Origin: an uncultured Eubacteriales bacterium
Lineage (GTDB): Bacteria; Bacillota; Clostridia; Lachnospirales; CAG-274
NCBI GenBank assembly: GCA_902497185.1
Contig: CABVEG010000108.1
Span: 1-6,146, forward strand
DNA length: 6,146 nucleotides
Direction: 5' to 3'
This document shows, piece after piece, positions 6,078 through 6,146 of this stretch; the stretch's first letter is position 1; each line of letters starts with the position of its first letter. A program made the translations under genes and the position numbers. The notes under the pieces are model-generated. The model was not told the DNA's origin. It did no database searches and worked only from the letters and a program-made list of their open reading frames with translations.

Positions 6078-6096
6078 AAATTACACCTCAATAAAA

Positions 6097-6125
6097 ATTA
6101 TACAAGCTAATTTTCAAACTTTTAA
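6097..6125 (-). promoter_or_regulatory. Predicted promoter of the RpiR regulator
   Basis: On the minus strand a perfect TATAAT (6097-6102) lies 17 bases after a weak -35, TTAAAA (6120-6125; 4 of 6). Transcription would start near 6090, leaving a leader of about 38 bases that contains the candidate operator. The remaining sequence to the window edge is AT-rich with no gene seen. Confidence 0.5.
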
Positions 6126-6146
6126 TACTTTTTTATTATAACAAAT

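Noticed and set aside
6053..6091. Longer regulator starting at an in-frame TTG at 6091
   Set aside because: It would start next to the predicted transcription start without a ribosome site and would make the inverted repeat coding. The ATG at 6052 has AGGGGG at good spacing and matches the usual RpiR N-terminus.

Overview
The window is AT-rich and all six genes run on the minus strand, so they are read from high to low coordinates. Strong purine-rich Shine-Dalgarno sites, a lipoprotein-type binding protein instead of a periplasmic one, and AT-rich codon use suggest a low-GC Gram-positive, most likely a Clostridia member. The species cannot be named from this sequence.

The content is a 2-aminoethylphosphonate (AEP, ciliatine) uptake and breakdown locus. 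In transcription order it holds an RpiR-family regulator (5192-6052), a 179-base intergenic region, and a five-gene operon. The operon encodes an ABC transporter ATPase (4257-5012), a permease with two fused membrane domains (2612-4243), a substrate-binding lipoprotein (1645-2622), AEP:pyruvate aminotransferase PhnW (524-1621) and phosphonoacetaldehyde hydrolase PhnX (1-522, cut by the window edge). The three transporter proteins should import AEP. PhnW converts it to phosphonoacetaldehyde while making alanine from pyruvate. PhnX then cleaves the C-P bond to give acetaldehyde and phosphate. The locus would thus supply phosphate, nitrogen (as alanine) and C2 carbon. The operon is compact: the genes overlap by up to 11 bases or lie 1 to 23 bases apart, and each has its own ribosome binding site.

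The regulatory DNA is the least ordinary part. The regulator ends in an intrinsic terminator whose loop contains its own stop codon. The operon then restarts from a good extended -10 promoter. Upstream of that promoter are three TTTACA-like hexamers at exact 11-base spacing, resembling Gram-positive PhoP boxes, and a perfect TGTAG-N5-CTACA inverted repeat. A related TGTA-N7-TACA element lies just downstream of the regulator's own predicted start site. The pair is the best candidate operator for the regulator. Together these suggest dual control by substrate, through the RpiR protein, and by phosphate starvation, through a PhoP-like protein. That is inference.

No mobile element, CRISPR array, tRNA or rRNA was seen. 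No stretch over 300 bases lacks a gene.
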